A stretch of 64,000 nt of DNA from Pyrenochaeta sp. MPI-SDFR-AT-0127. Taxonomy: Eukaryota; Ascomycota; Dothideomycetes; Pleosporales; Cucurbitariaceae. The position numbers and the translations under genes are program-made. Below are positions 11,077-21,499 of the stretch, piece by piece (the stretch's first letter is position 1; each line of letters opens with the position of its first letter). Below the pieces are notes generated by a model. The model made no database searches, had not been told where the DNA came from, and was given only the letters and a program-made list of their open reading frames with translations. The stretch lies in NCBI GenBank assembly GCA_020747015.1, contig JAGTJM010000014.1, forward strand, positions 186,001-250,000, in the 5' to 3' direction.

Positions 11077-13320
11077 TTACCGACGCACTCCCTTCTTGTT
11101 TCTCTTTGCATCGTTTTCTTGCTTCCATGAATCTTCTTCCAAAAAGCTCAACCCCTCGGCATCCTCGGCTTTCATGATCCACTTGTCAGATACTCTCTGT
11201 GGAGCATTGCGGGGTCTCCTCTTGACTGTCGCCTTATGCGACCCGCGCTTGTACCCTGTAAACGCCTCACTTCCCTCTTCTTCTGGGGGCAAAACTTGGC
11301 CCTGTCGAAGCTTCATACGTACAACGCCCTTATTCTGCATACACTGTCTCTTCCCCTCGGCCATTATGTCCACACGCGAGGAGCCAGGGACAATGATATC
11401 CCCAGGTCCAAGATTGCCGAAGTCGATCTTTTTGTAGCGCACGCTCCATTCACACACCTCTTCTGGCGCCCCAAACCCATTCATTCGAACGTTTAGAGTT
11501 GGGAAGCCAACCAAAGTTTCCTCGCCCGTTGTGCTGTCCACGCGGAAGACAGCGGGCATCGTGAATCGCAGGTCCGCGGGTTTTAGGAGCGCAAAAGCAG
11601 CCGATATAAAGCGCTGGGGCCGAATACCTGCATCGTTGTTCTTTAAATCTTCTTTTTCCTGCTGTGCGGTGGGCAAGTGACGAAGATCTTCCTTCTCAAA
11701 GATACGTAGTATGAGTGCATCCGCGCTGTGATTGCGTAGACGGATCCAGAAACGGCCGTCGAAGAGTTGGTATGTATCTCTTGGACGAGAGGCGGTGTGG
11801 GAGGTGAGTGACACAGTACGTGAAGGAGGGTAAATCATGCGGTGTGCAGGGTTGTTACGCTCGCCTCGATCCAAGGGTTGACGGGTGAGTAGCCATTCCC
11901 TCGGATGTATTTGAGCACGCGTGAAGCCCTCTTCGGCAATCTCAAAAGGTGAGGGCGCGCCCCAGAATCGCCACCAAATGCCATAAACGCAGCGGCTCTT
12001 ACGGAAATGCTGCAGCTCTGGCGCAGACAAATCTGACTGCTCAGGGTGCATGATCTCAGGATAGATGTGATCGATCATGGCTGCAAGCTGACCAAGCTGT
12101 GCCTTCGGCTTTGGAGTAACCAATTCTGCAACGCGTGCTATGAGACAATATGCGTTGTCCTTTGCTTCATTCCTGTCGGTCTCCGTTTCGATAGGACGGG
12201 CGAGCAGAGAGGAATATGCTGGGAAGCGGACGAGGAGACATCCCGTTTGGATATCCAGTTTGATTGAGCACTGGTCGAAAAGCTTCTGTGCGTAGGCTTT
12301 ATGCGACTCGACGCGCTTCTGCATGTTGAGCGAGACACTCACAAGCGATTTTATGCTCAGAGCCTCTGGTAGCTTGTGATGTTTGTAGATATGCCGTATA
12401 GCATTTCGAGATGTCATGGTCTGTATTTGGTTTGACTTGTCTTCTGCCCATGCTACCCCCTTCTCTTCACATGTCGCAATAAGCCTTGATTTCTCAAAAC
12501 CTAGCAGTGGCCGCAGAATCTGTATCCCTCCTTGTTCGACAGGAAACGGTATGTTAAGGCTAGGGTCAGGTCTCTGCTTCTTGCCGCTATGGTACACGCC
12601 ATATATGCCCTCGCACTCAGGTATCCACTCGATACTCTGCATAGCTTGCAGTCCAGAGCGCAGCCGGTTGTTCGCAAGCCGCATCATTACTGTCTCTGCC
12701 TGATCATCGCCGTGATGTGCGACCATCAGAGTCTGAATGTCCTGCTCTCTGCATGCTCTACCTAGTGCTTGGTATCGGAGTGTTCGAGCTTCGGTTTCGA
12801 ATCGTTTGAGATCGAAAGGGTCAAAGTCTTCGGGCCATGTAAGGGAGAGTACAGTGGCTTCCATACCAACTATAGTCGGTCAGGGTTTTACTTCATAAAC
12901 GCTATCAAGGCTTCTTACACTTGGAACGTAATTGCTGCGCAACCCATTCTGCTTCTTCAGTGCTCTCTGGTCGTACTTTGTGGTCGACTATAAATCCATG
13001 AGCCTTGGGCAGAGATCTATTAAACACTTGAGCTTGTGTATATAATGAAGCAAGCGCCATGGAGTCTACGCCTCCGCTAATGGCGAAGCCTATGATTACA
13101 TTAGTCTTCACTCTTCAGACAATTTGCAGTCTTGCGTACCAATTGGCGTCTTGCTTTCCATCGTCCATTTCCATTTCAGGACTCTTCCCAGAGCACTTTC
13201 GAATTCCTTGTCGGTGATGGGCAAGCTCCGTTCAGAGCTATACCATCTTGACCTCAAGACATGATTGATGGTTGCTGCAGAGGAACACTGCCTCAATCTG
13301 AGGACATTGCTTCTCCACAT
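11077..13320 (-). CDS. tRNA(Ile)-lysidine synthetase, TilS-type PP-loop ATPase, probably mitochondrial
   Basis: This has three exons: 13140-13320, 12919-13089 and 11077-12869. The introns are 50 and 49 bp, and the product is 714 aa. The enzyme ligates lysine to C34 of tRNA-Ile(CAU) so that it reads AUA. The start MWRSNVLRLRQ gives an Arg/Ser-rich, acid-free leader that looks like a mitochondrial presequence. The PP-loop SGGVDS is at about residue 65, followed by FIVDHKVRPES. The second TilS motif AHHGDDQAETVMMRL lies at about residues 150-165. The long C-terminal part (about residues 330-714) is much larger than bacterial TilS (about 430 aa) and is fungus-type. The donor at 12918 was chosen (GTAAGA) because it alone restores the frame to QLRSKFGMEATVL. 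It is divergent from HSP10 with 267 bp between the starts. Confidence 0.88.
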
Positions 13321-13466
13321 ATACGGCGCCGTAGCATCGAACTCGCCTACACTATGGTTGGAGAGAAAACAAAATAAAGCCAAAGAAGTGTATGACCTGA
13401 ATTGGAAGTGCACGAGAAGGTCGGATGCGAAAGCGGTGCTATTCCGAGGTCAACCGCACGGACCCA

Positions 13467-13481
13467 AGAATTTTCGAGAAA
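13467..13481 (+). promoter_or_regulatory. heat-shock element upstream of HSP10
   Basis: The bases aGAAttTTCgaGAAa form a perfect three-unit inverted nGAAn array, the binding site of the heat-shock factor trimer. It lies about 107 bp upstream of the HSP10 ATG and about 147 bp upstream of the divergent TilS-like ATG. Function is inferred from the motif and from the known heat induction of HSP10 genes. Confidence 0.75.
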
Positions 13482-13587
13482 GTCACCGCTTCATCAACCT
13501 TCCCGACATCCCAATTCCCTCGCATCTACGCCTTCGAAGCCCGTCATAACTCATCCTTTCATCTCACTCTTCTAAATACAAGCCATC

Positions 13588-14069
13588 ATGGTAAGCGTGG
13601 TCACCTCCGTTCCGCCTCCATACACATTCCTTCGCACCTCCGCTACACTCCGCAAAGCTCCCGGTCCTGCTTTATATATACTAATCACTACAACAGTCGG
13701 CCATCAAGTCTATTCGCTCCATCGCTCCTCTACTCGACCGCATTCTTGTGCAGCGTCTCAAGCCAGAGGCCAAGACCGCGACCGGCATCTTCCTCCCCGA
13801 GACAGCGGTCAAGGAGCTCAATGAGGCCAAGGTCATTGCAGTTGGCCCTGGAGCATATGACAAGGACGGAAAGAGGATCAAGCCCAGCGTGCAGATTGGC
13901 GACAAAGTTTTGATTCCCCAGTTTGGCGGCAGCCCAATCAAGGTTGGAGAGGAGGAGTTGAGCTTGTTCCGGGATCACGAGTATGTTTCGCCCTTTATAC
14001 ACACATAGCACGGCTGTGTGTTGCGGATACTAATGATTTGATAGGCTCCTCGCAAAGATCAACGAGTAA
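13588..14069 (+). CDS. hsp10: 10 kDa heat shock protein, mitochondrial co-chaperonin (HSP10/GroES)
   Basis: This has three exons: 13588-13590 (ATG only), 13697-13980 and 14045-14069. The introns are 106 bp (GTAAGC...CAG) and 64 bp (GTATGT...TAG). The product is 103 aa, the usual HSP10 size. The spliced start is MSAIKSIRSIAPLLDRILVQ. The family signature (LLDRILVQRLKPEAKTATGI) is followed by the mobile-loop region GIFLPETAVKELNEAKVIAV and the GPGAYDKDGK roof, and the protein ends in RDHELLAKINE. It caps the mitochondrial HSP60 ring and assists folding of imported proteins. It shares a 267-bp divergent promoter with the TilS-like gene, and that promoter holds a perfect heat-shock element. It is convergent with het-C. 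Confidence 0.95.
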
Positions 14070-14469
14070 ACGATACCGGTATCACGGTAGTGATGAAGAG
14101 CAGCGACCTCACAATGTACCTCTATTGTACCAATACCACCGCCCGCTATACCTAAACCCCTTTACGATACGCTAGCATCATCGCCGGCGTTCATTGGCAT
14201 ATACTCTGGCTTTGGGCATCTGTTTGGGAAGCGACTGTTGGAGGTTTGCAACTGCAATGGCAAGATGAGAAGTGAGGAGATAGTAAGATGATGAAATAGT
14301 ACAAAAATCTCTGCTCCATTCAAGAATCGAATCATAGCAAGTGATTGAAAAAGCTATCGTGAGCTATGGTCTATGAAATAGCCGTCACCGAGACCCCACG
14401 TGTGTATTCTCCGTGCATGAATTGAGCAGATCCACTCTTCGTTCGCTTGCCCACCATGGCGAACATCAA
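14070..14469. other. intergenic between convergent HSP10 and het-C
   Basis: This is a shared 3' flank of 400 bp. No gene or repeat is seen. Confidence 0.6.
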
Positions 14470-17131
14470 TTACCACGCTGAATTATTTCCTCCACCGCCC
14501 CATTGTCGTCCACTACCTTGCGTCGAACTCTGGTCATATGAACCATATCCACCGCCCTGAGCACCGCCTTGATCATAAGAGCCATAACCTCCAGACGGCG
14601 GGGGCTGTTGCTGTCCATATCCTCCAGCCCCATGCTGAGCATCATAATTCTCATAGCCTTGCTGATAGTTCGTAGGAACAGTGTAGCTCGGGTCCTCACC
14701 GTGCGTACCACCAGCTTGACCCCACCCGTAACCGCCAGAAGGTGCAGCGCCGGTATACTCTGCAGGAGGCTGGTACGCCTCTCCAGAGTAGGAAGATTGG
14801 TAAGGCTGGAAGTCACCCCACTGCGAAGGCTGAGGGGAAGGTGGAGGCCGATATGGTTCTCCAGACGAGGGTGCACCGAAGTCGTCAACTTCTCGAGTCC
14901 TTCCTGAACCGCCGAACGAGCTCAACGCGTTTCCGAGTCCGCCGGGAAGATTGCTCGTCAGGGAGCCAAGCAACCCGCCAGGGCCGCTAGAACTCGAGTG
15001 CTGTTGGCTTGAGTGTCCACCGCTGGAGGAGTGCCCGTGCCCGTGCCCACCACCGTGACTATGACCTGAAAAACCAGAAACGCCGGCAGCACCATGACCA
15101 GCACCATGAGAATGATCGTGGTCTCCACTGTGGTTCCTACCTGCCTTGACAGACTCTGAGGACAGAAGTTCGTTCAGATCCTTACCCCGGTAGCTATGGG
15201 CCCACTTCTTGACTACTTCGAACATGTTCACATGTACTTCACAGCGAGGATCTCGCAGAGTTGGGTGGTGGAATACACGCACACAGTCGTTCAAGACCTG
15301 GTCGACTGGAACATCGGGGTGGTCCCAAGCATAGATGACGCGAGGCGCAACATACTGCAAGATAGCCACAGCAACTTGGCCAGCGGGTGCATTGAGTACG
15401 TTAGAGAAATGGTCCTTAGAGAGCATGCTGTGTGTTGGGTTGGTGGAGTTGGGAATTGTCCAGACCTCGAACTGGTGCTTCGCAGCTGAGTCAATGACTG
15501 CGGAGGAACCACTCTTGAGCTGCCCCGAAGCTGACTTGATGATTGGCAAGACGAATGGCGCAAGTAGCGACAAAACAAATAGTGTCACTTTCTCAGTGAT
15601 TGTGTCGATGAGCTTCTCCAGCCCAGGAATCTTGGACACAATAGCTGAGATACTGCGGACGACATTGTCTCTGAACACCAGGATGGGATAGATCTTGGGG
15701 ATGATAGTTGCTGGGTCAGTGTTTGTACCAGGGATGTCCGGGCCTGGTGGTCCACCAACGGAGCCTGGAGGTGCACTAAAGGAAGGAGGTTGTTGGTATC
15801 CGCCTTGTCCACCAGCTCGAGAACCGTAGTCATCATAGCCACCAGAACGGGTGTTCGCTGCAGCCTGAGCATCCGAAGCGGCTTGCAGGTTCTGAGCCTC
15901 TTGAATCAGACTACCGGTTCCAGGAACCAGTTTGAGAGCGTCTATGAGCCCGCCACACGGATCGGAGCCGCCAGGGCCTCTCTTGCCTGGGGCGTTGTTT
16001 GACACGGCATCCACAAGAGCGGTGTTCACTTCGTCAATCTCCGATTGAGTGATGTGATCAGTTGCCTCTCCTAGGACGGAGTGGAAAAAGTCGACACCTC
16101 CAAAGGTGCCCGTCACCAGTGGAAACACATGCTTCCCTTGAAGAGTAATGCCAGCCTGTACGCCAACGTGCGGGAACACGTTCGTGTACCCAAGTTCGCG
16201 TAGCACAAGTTCGGTATAGTTAGTGTGGGCGCCATAGTCTTCAAGGCAGTGGAGTCCTTGGCCTAGACAACGGAGAGCTTCCGCGAGATCCTCTTCTCGT
16301 CCTCGCTGGCCAGATGGACCATGCGTATACAAGCGACCAAAGTGGATTGCTCGAGCGAATGAAAACTTCACGTAACCAGATGAAGTTGCCCAGCCGCCTT
16401 GCTCATTGGCGATGTAATTCTTCATACCTAGACAAGAATTAGTATACATCAAGTACACCCAGCTGTTGAGTATTGCATACCCGTATGAGGATCAACAGCC
16501 AACTCTGCTTCAGAGACTGGACCTCTCAATCGAGGGTCGTATTTGCGAGCATCTTCATTATCAGCGTAATCCTTGGGGTTGTCAATGTGTTCCTCAGGCC
16601 TGTAGACGCCCAGTCTCTCAGCTGTGACCTCGAATTCGCCAGTGGCATAGCCAAAGGACATGAATGACAGCACCCAAACAAGGACACGGATAGTTTCGGC
16701 CTGAAGATAGTCAGGCAACGCATATGCAGCATAATCCAACGAGTCATACCTGAACTTTCGCCAACGTCCCAACATCAACAGCCTTGAAAAGTCAGCAAAC
16801 TCCCAATCCTCCTCGTTGTGGAGCAGCGCGCACCTGTGAGTAATCCCGTAGCCAGTTGCCAAAATAAACACGCTGTATTGAAAGTCAGTCGTTGCAGGTA
16901 GTTGACCAAGTAACAAATCAGATATACCTTGATCATGTTAGACTTCCACTTATGCCCCTTGAGGCACGCGACCGTTGCGAGCATGTCCTCAATATCGCCA
17001 TGGCGCCAATTCTTGCCCTCGATTTTCGATATCGATGCAATGTTCCCCGCGCCAAAAGCATCAGCGCCAGAGGGTAGTAGCACAAGAATCGCAATCGCGA
17101 CAAGCAGCAGGTATTTGGAGGAGACTCCCAT
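14470..17131 (-). CDS. het-C: Heterokaryon incompatibility protein Het-C
   Basis: This has five exons: 16928-17131, 16834-16872, 16750-16782, 16481-16700 and 14470-16427, with introns of 49-55 bp. The product is 817 aa. A signal peptide is evident (MGVSSKYLLLVAIAILVLLP...GADAFGAG). The Het-C core spans about residues 28-560 (NWRHGDIEDML, VYFGNWLRDYSQAVDVGTL, AETIRVLVWVLSFMSFGYAT, EERxGVYRPEEHIDNPKDYA-type block, LHCLEDYGAHTNYTELVLRE). Residues from about 565 are His/Gly/Ser-rich, then a Gly/Tyr/Gln/Pro-rich tail. In Neurospora, het-c alleles control vegetative (non-self) recognition and Het-C is a glycine-rich surface/plasma-membrane protein. Most Pezizomycotina keep a homologue, so allorecognition here is only inferred. 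Exons 2 and 3 (39 and 33 bp) are small but in frame and conserved in sequence. Confidence 0.93.
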
Positions 17132-17883
17132 GATGGGCGATAGGGCACAGGTAGTCAGAAAGATCGAGTGATGTTAAAGAGAAAGTTGAGTAAGATTCTG
17201 CGATGCACTACTTGCGCGCCGTTCAGTCAGCTGTTACGGGTAACCCGGCGCGTTGACGATGACGCCACACTAGAAGGCCAGAAGGAGGGGCTGACGTTGG
17301 CTTGTTACCACCCACATGTACAACCACTTTTCACAATTACGCGTTTTCCTTGAGGCTGAGGAATCTCCGTGGATCCTTTTAGTGCCCGAGTGCAACTCGT
17401 TTTGCAAGGCTTTGCCGCATCATGGAGCGGTTGATTGCGCCACACTTGCCCCACCTTGGGCGCGGACAAGAAGCTGAGGGGTGGGTGCGCATGGGACATT
17501 TCAGCTGAACTCTTCGACACGGCCCTGCTTTATGCCCATCCCATCAGTCAGCCAATGGCCAAACGAGCTGGAATAGGCTGATCACGTTACTGCCTTCAGC
17601 CTTCAGCTCTGGGCGGCCGCATTATGATCCTGCTGCCTAACCATTCGATGACTTCAGCCCGGGCGTGTTCACTTCCATGCAACAGTCCGCAAGAAGCAGT
17701 ATTGTTGTATCTTGCTCCTTTCGGTAACGCCTCAAATATTCAACCTTGAAGACCCATCTAAAACACTGTCACTATACTTTTACCTATCCTCTAAGCACAT
17801 TGACCCAAACGAAGTGGAGTCGACCCTGGCATCTGCCACTAATCTAGGCAGTTCGACAAAGCCCAAGGACAAGCTAAGTGGAT
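17132..17883. other. divergent intergenic region between het-C and the ankyrin gene
   Basis: This is 752 bp between the two start codons. A plus-strand open frame ends inside the ankyrin gene's N-terminus in another phase and is not supported. No repeat is seen. Confidence 0.55.
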
Positions 17884-20800
17884 ATGCCTCAGGTGATTGT
17901 AGATTCTGGGACGACAAGTGCGGGAAATGAGTCTTCGACGCCACCAGAAGCTATCCTAGCAGGATATGAAGCCCAAGGTTCATACTTTCACGGCCGCAGG
18001 CGACATATCCCGACAAGGTTGAGAGATATTGGTGAAGAGGTGGGCACTTGTCAAGAAGGCCTCATCGAAGACTTGGACTGTGACACCAGGGATGACAGCA
18101 CAATTGGATCCTGGCAGGAAATCGCCACACCAATCACAGAGACGGCAGAGGATGTACAGGCGGATGCTTCAGAGAAGCTGTCTCCAGAATCGTCCCGGCG
18201 ACCAACTGCAGAAGATCGCAAAACATTCTTTGAAGCCATAGCATGTGGAAATGTTGAGGTCGTTGCAGCCAAATTGGATCTTGGTGTGAACGTTGAGCAA
18301 GAGAGGGCCGATGAATATACTCCACTCGTCGTTTCCATTGTCGCGGCAGAAGTAGAAGTGATGCAACTTCTACTGGAGAGGGGGGCTGATGTGAATCGTC
18401 GTGTCATGGGTTTAACACCAATTGTCCATGCAGTTATGAAGACCCATCATGCACCCCAGCTCATACAGCTTCTTATGGACTATGGAGCTAGCCCAAACAC
18501 AACCACAGAACCTGATGGGATGAACGCCCTTCATTGGGCAGCGATAGATGGAATGGTCGATGCTCTTGATTTCCTCATCAGTAAGGGCATGAACCTGAAT
18601 AACGCATGCTCGAGAGGACGCACACCTCTCATCCTCGCCGCCGAGAAAGGCCACACTTTAATTGTACAGGTCCTCCTAGCAAAAGGGGCAGAGCTATACC
18701 GAAGAAGTGTCACTGGCGGAACGGCCTTGACCTGGGCCGCTGCGAATGGGCGCCTCGACACAGTCAAATTTTTGTTACAGGAAGGGATCGATGTCGACGA
18801 CTGTGATAATTATGGATTGAGTAAGTTGAAAAACCTCATCAAAGACCTTGAAAAGCAACAGCTGACGCCTACAGCCGCACTTCTAGGTGCCAGCGATATG
18901 GGCCACTTGGAAGTCGTAGAGTTTCTGCTCGCTAAAGGCGCAGACATTAACAGAGTAACCATTGCGACCAAGAGTTGTTCACCAGCTATGGCAGCTGCAA
19001 CCGCTGGCCATACCAAAGTGCTTCAGGCTCTTGTGCAACATGGCGCTGATCTGAAAATCTCCAAAAGCGACGGAACTACCATTCTTGAAGCCACAATGCT
19101 GGAAGGACATTTGGAAACCGTTCAAGCCCTGTTGGGAGCGATAGGTGGCCCCGAATATCCTCAAGATAGTGTCGCGCTCCAGATTGCGATGGCCAGCTCT
19201 CATGCCTCGATACAATCTCTCATTGCAACTGCCTCGATGATGTACCCTCATTTTAAATCGGTTCATGAACCTACCAAGTTTGAATGGGTGGACTGGGTGC
19301 TGAAAACTGGTGGAGAACTTGTTAAGCCGCGAGCAATGTCTGCTATGTTGCACGCCTCGCTATTCGAGAATCAACTCGACATGATTGAATGTCTGCTTCG
19401 GCACGGTTGTGACCCGAGTCAACACCTTGTCTCTGGAAACACTCCACTCTCATTCGCCATCCGCCATGGCAAAGTCGACCTTATTCGCATCTTACTGGAC
19501 GCGGGCGCTGACCCAGCCAAACCTGCCCAAAAGCCCGAAGGTCCTGTTATGACCCCATTACACCAAGCTATTGCTGCTCTTAAGTACGATAGAGAAAACG
19601 ACACTACCATTGTCGACATGTTACTCAAAACAGGACGCTGCAAATTGTTGAAAGGCGAGCATCCTCGAAACACTGTTTTCCAATATGTTCTACGTCAATT
19701 CGATCAAAGTGAAAGTGGTGTCGCAGAAGTCTTAGCCTTCAGGATGTTGGAGTCCATACCAAACGTCAATGATGATCGATGCGACGATGGTTCAACACTG
19801 ATGCACGTTGCCGTTCGCCACAGCCGCGCAGATCTCGTCGATATACTTTTGGAGAAGGGCGCAAACATTGATGCTACCAATGGCCTAGGACAGACCCCCT
19901 TCCACCTGAATTGCCAGCGGCATAAGAATATTCTCCCATTTCTCCTCACGAGGGGCGCAGATGTGTTTGCAAAAGACAAGCGAGGTCAATCAGGCTTGCA
20001 CGTCGCCGCTGCATGTGGAGAAATTGATAATATCAAGTTACTGATTGCCAAGGGACTCGATATCGAGGCCAAAGATTTAAAAGGGGCTACGCCGTTGTTA
20101 TGCGCACTTGCAGCAGGTAAAGAGGAAGCAGCGCTGTATCTCATGGACCATGGGGCCGATCCTCTGATCAAATGCCCAGCCAAATCGAAAAACATCTTGC
20201 ATTTCGCAGCGAGTAGTCGCATGGAGAAGGTTATAGAAAAAGTCCTTGAACGCGGTGATGTAGATATCAACGCGAAAGATCACGGGTGCTGGACACCACT
20301 GGCTCTGGCTTGTAGGAACGGCTCTCCAAACCTCGTCAGCACATTGCTTGCAGCCGGCGCGAACCCAGAAGCTATCGAGGACAGTTACGACACCCCCCTG
20401 CATATATCTCTCATCACCGGGAATGAGGAAGTAGCACTCCTTCTCATTGACCATGGCGTCAACATCACGGCTCCGGGATCCGCGGGGCGCACTCCATTGC
20501 ACCTTGCGGTCGAGTACGACAACCCCCTAGCGACGCGCCGTCTTCTTGCCAAAGGCGTCTCCATCGAAGCCCTTGACGAGTCTTTATGTACGCCGATATG
20601 CATGTGTGGGAATGCAATCATTGCCCAGGAGCTTGTCGACAACGGCGCAAATGTCCATCACGTGGATGAGGATGGTTGGACGCCGCTGCACCATGCCGTT
20701 TCGATTAACAACCTCGTAACATTCAGAGTCCTATTGACAGCAGGGGCGGAGTTGACAACCCGAACAAAGGACGATGGCTTATCCGTCCATGAAAGAGTCG

Positions 20801-20919
20801 ATAGGATTGTAGACACATGGCGCCGACAAAACTTCCTCGACGCAATAGATGAACTCGTTGGATCTAAAGAGCGACTGAAAACGAGAATTGCCATGGAGAA
20901 AAAATACGGATTGATTTGA
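17884..20919 (+). CDS. Large ankyrin-repeat protein
   Basis: This has two exons: 17884-18820 and 18875-20919. The product is 993 aa. The 54-bp intron (GTAAGT...CTACAG) is a multiple of three and has no stop. Removal restores the repeat consensus YGLTALLGASDMGHLEVVEFLL, while retention would insert 18 residues. Residues about 1-115 are acidic, without recognised domain. From about 120 to 965 there are some twenty ankyrin repeats (examples GQTPFHLNCQRHKN, GRTPLHLAVEYDN, DGWTPLHHAVSINN). I saw no HET, NACHT, kinase or membrane segment. The likely role is protein-protein scaffolding; the partner is unknown. It is transcribed divergently from het-C. Confidence 0.88.
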   Translation: MPQVIVDSGTTSAGNESSTPPEAILAGYEAQGSYFHGRRRHIPTRLRDIGEEVGTCQEGLIEDLDCDTRDDSTIGSWQEIATPITETAEDVQADASEKLSPESSRRPTAEDRKTFFEAIACGNVEVVAAKLDLGVNVEQERADEYTPLVVSIVAAEVEVMQLLLERGADVNRRVMGLTPIVHAVMKTHHAPQLIQLLMDYGASPNTTTEPDGMNALHWAAIDGMVDALDFLISKGMNLNNACSRGRTPLILAAEKGHTLIVQVLLAKGAELYRRSVTGGTALTWAAANGRLDTVKFLLQEGIDVDDCDNYGLSKLKNLIKDLEKQQLTPTAALLGASDMGHLEVVEFLLAKGADINRVTIATKSCSPAMAAATAGHTKVLQALVQHGADLKISKSDGTTILEATMLEGHLETVQALLGAIGGPEYPQDSVALQIAMASSHASIQSLIATASMMYPHFKSVHEPTKFEWVDWVLKTGGELVKPRAMSAMLHASLFENQLDMIECLLRHGCDPSQHLVSGNTPLSFAIRHGKVDLIRILLDAGADPAKPAQKPEGPVMTPLHQAIAALKYDRENDTTIVDMLLKTGRCKLLKGEHPRNTVFQYVLRQFDQSESGVAEVLAFRMLESIPNVNDDRCDDGSTLMHVAVRHSRADLVDILLEKGANIDATNGLGQTPFHLNCQRHKNILPFLLTRGADVFAKDKRGQSGLHVAAACGEIDNIKLLIAKGLDIEAKDLKGATPLLCALAAGKEEAALYLMDHGADPLIKCPAKSKNILHFAASSRMEKVIEKVLERGDVDINAKDHGCWTPLALACRNGSPNLVSTLLAAGANPEAIEDSYDTPLHISLITGNEEVALLLIDHGVNITAPGSAGRTPLHLAVEYDNPLATRRLLAKGVSIEALDESLCTPICMCGNAIIAQELVDNGANVHHVDEDGWTPLHHAVSINNLVTFRVLLTAGAELTTRTKDDGLSVHERVDRIVDTWRRQNFLDAIDELVGSKERLKTRIAMEKKYGLI

Positions 20920-21499
20920 AGGCCTGCCTAGTCAGTTGTTAGTTTTGGATTTGACTTTTTTCACGTTTGTTCACATTTGGGGGTTTTGGGTTGGGGGGCT
21001 GGAGGTTTTCTATTGACTTTTTTGACAGTTTGGAAGCGAATAGAGGTGCTGCGTTTAGGCATCATCATGTAGGATTTTGTTCAGTATGAATCAATGATTC
21101 TCAATACTCGGCGTAGCCTCGATGTTTTGAATGCCAAGTGTGCCATGTTTTTTTCCCCAATAGACGGTGGCCTGATATCAAGCTTTGACATGCATCACTA
21201 AGCCGTGGACACAGCGGCGCTCGACATTATAAAACGTCCTTGGTAAGGTGTGACAGCAACGTAGTACACAGCAGTGTCCAAAAAAAGGAGATACCAGCTG
21301 AAGATAAATGGATGAGAAGATTGAAGGGGCTTCTGTAAGTCAAAAACTGGATTCATGCTTGATGTGATTTGCAAAGAGAAGTTATCCTCAATTCTCGATG
21401 CCAGATATCATTTCAATCTGAATAGTTCAGACGTAGTCCAAAACATGACCTGTGCCTTTGTCTTTGAATGCTTGCGGTGCAGTATTTGCTAGTTGCTCC
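20920..21499. other. intergenic, convergent 3' flanks
   Basis: This T/G-rich region follows the ankyrin gene (about 20940-21020). No gene is recognised. Confidence 0.6.

Noticed and set aside
17712..17930. 72-codon plus-strand frame before the ankyrin gene
   Set aside because: It overlaps the ankyrin start in another phase and has no motif.
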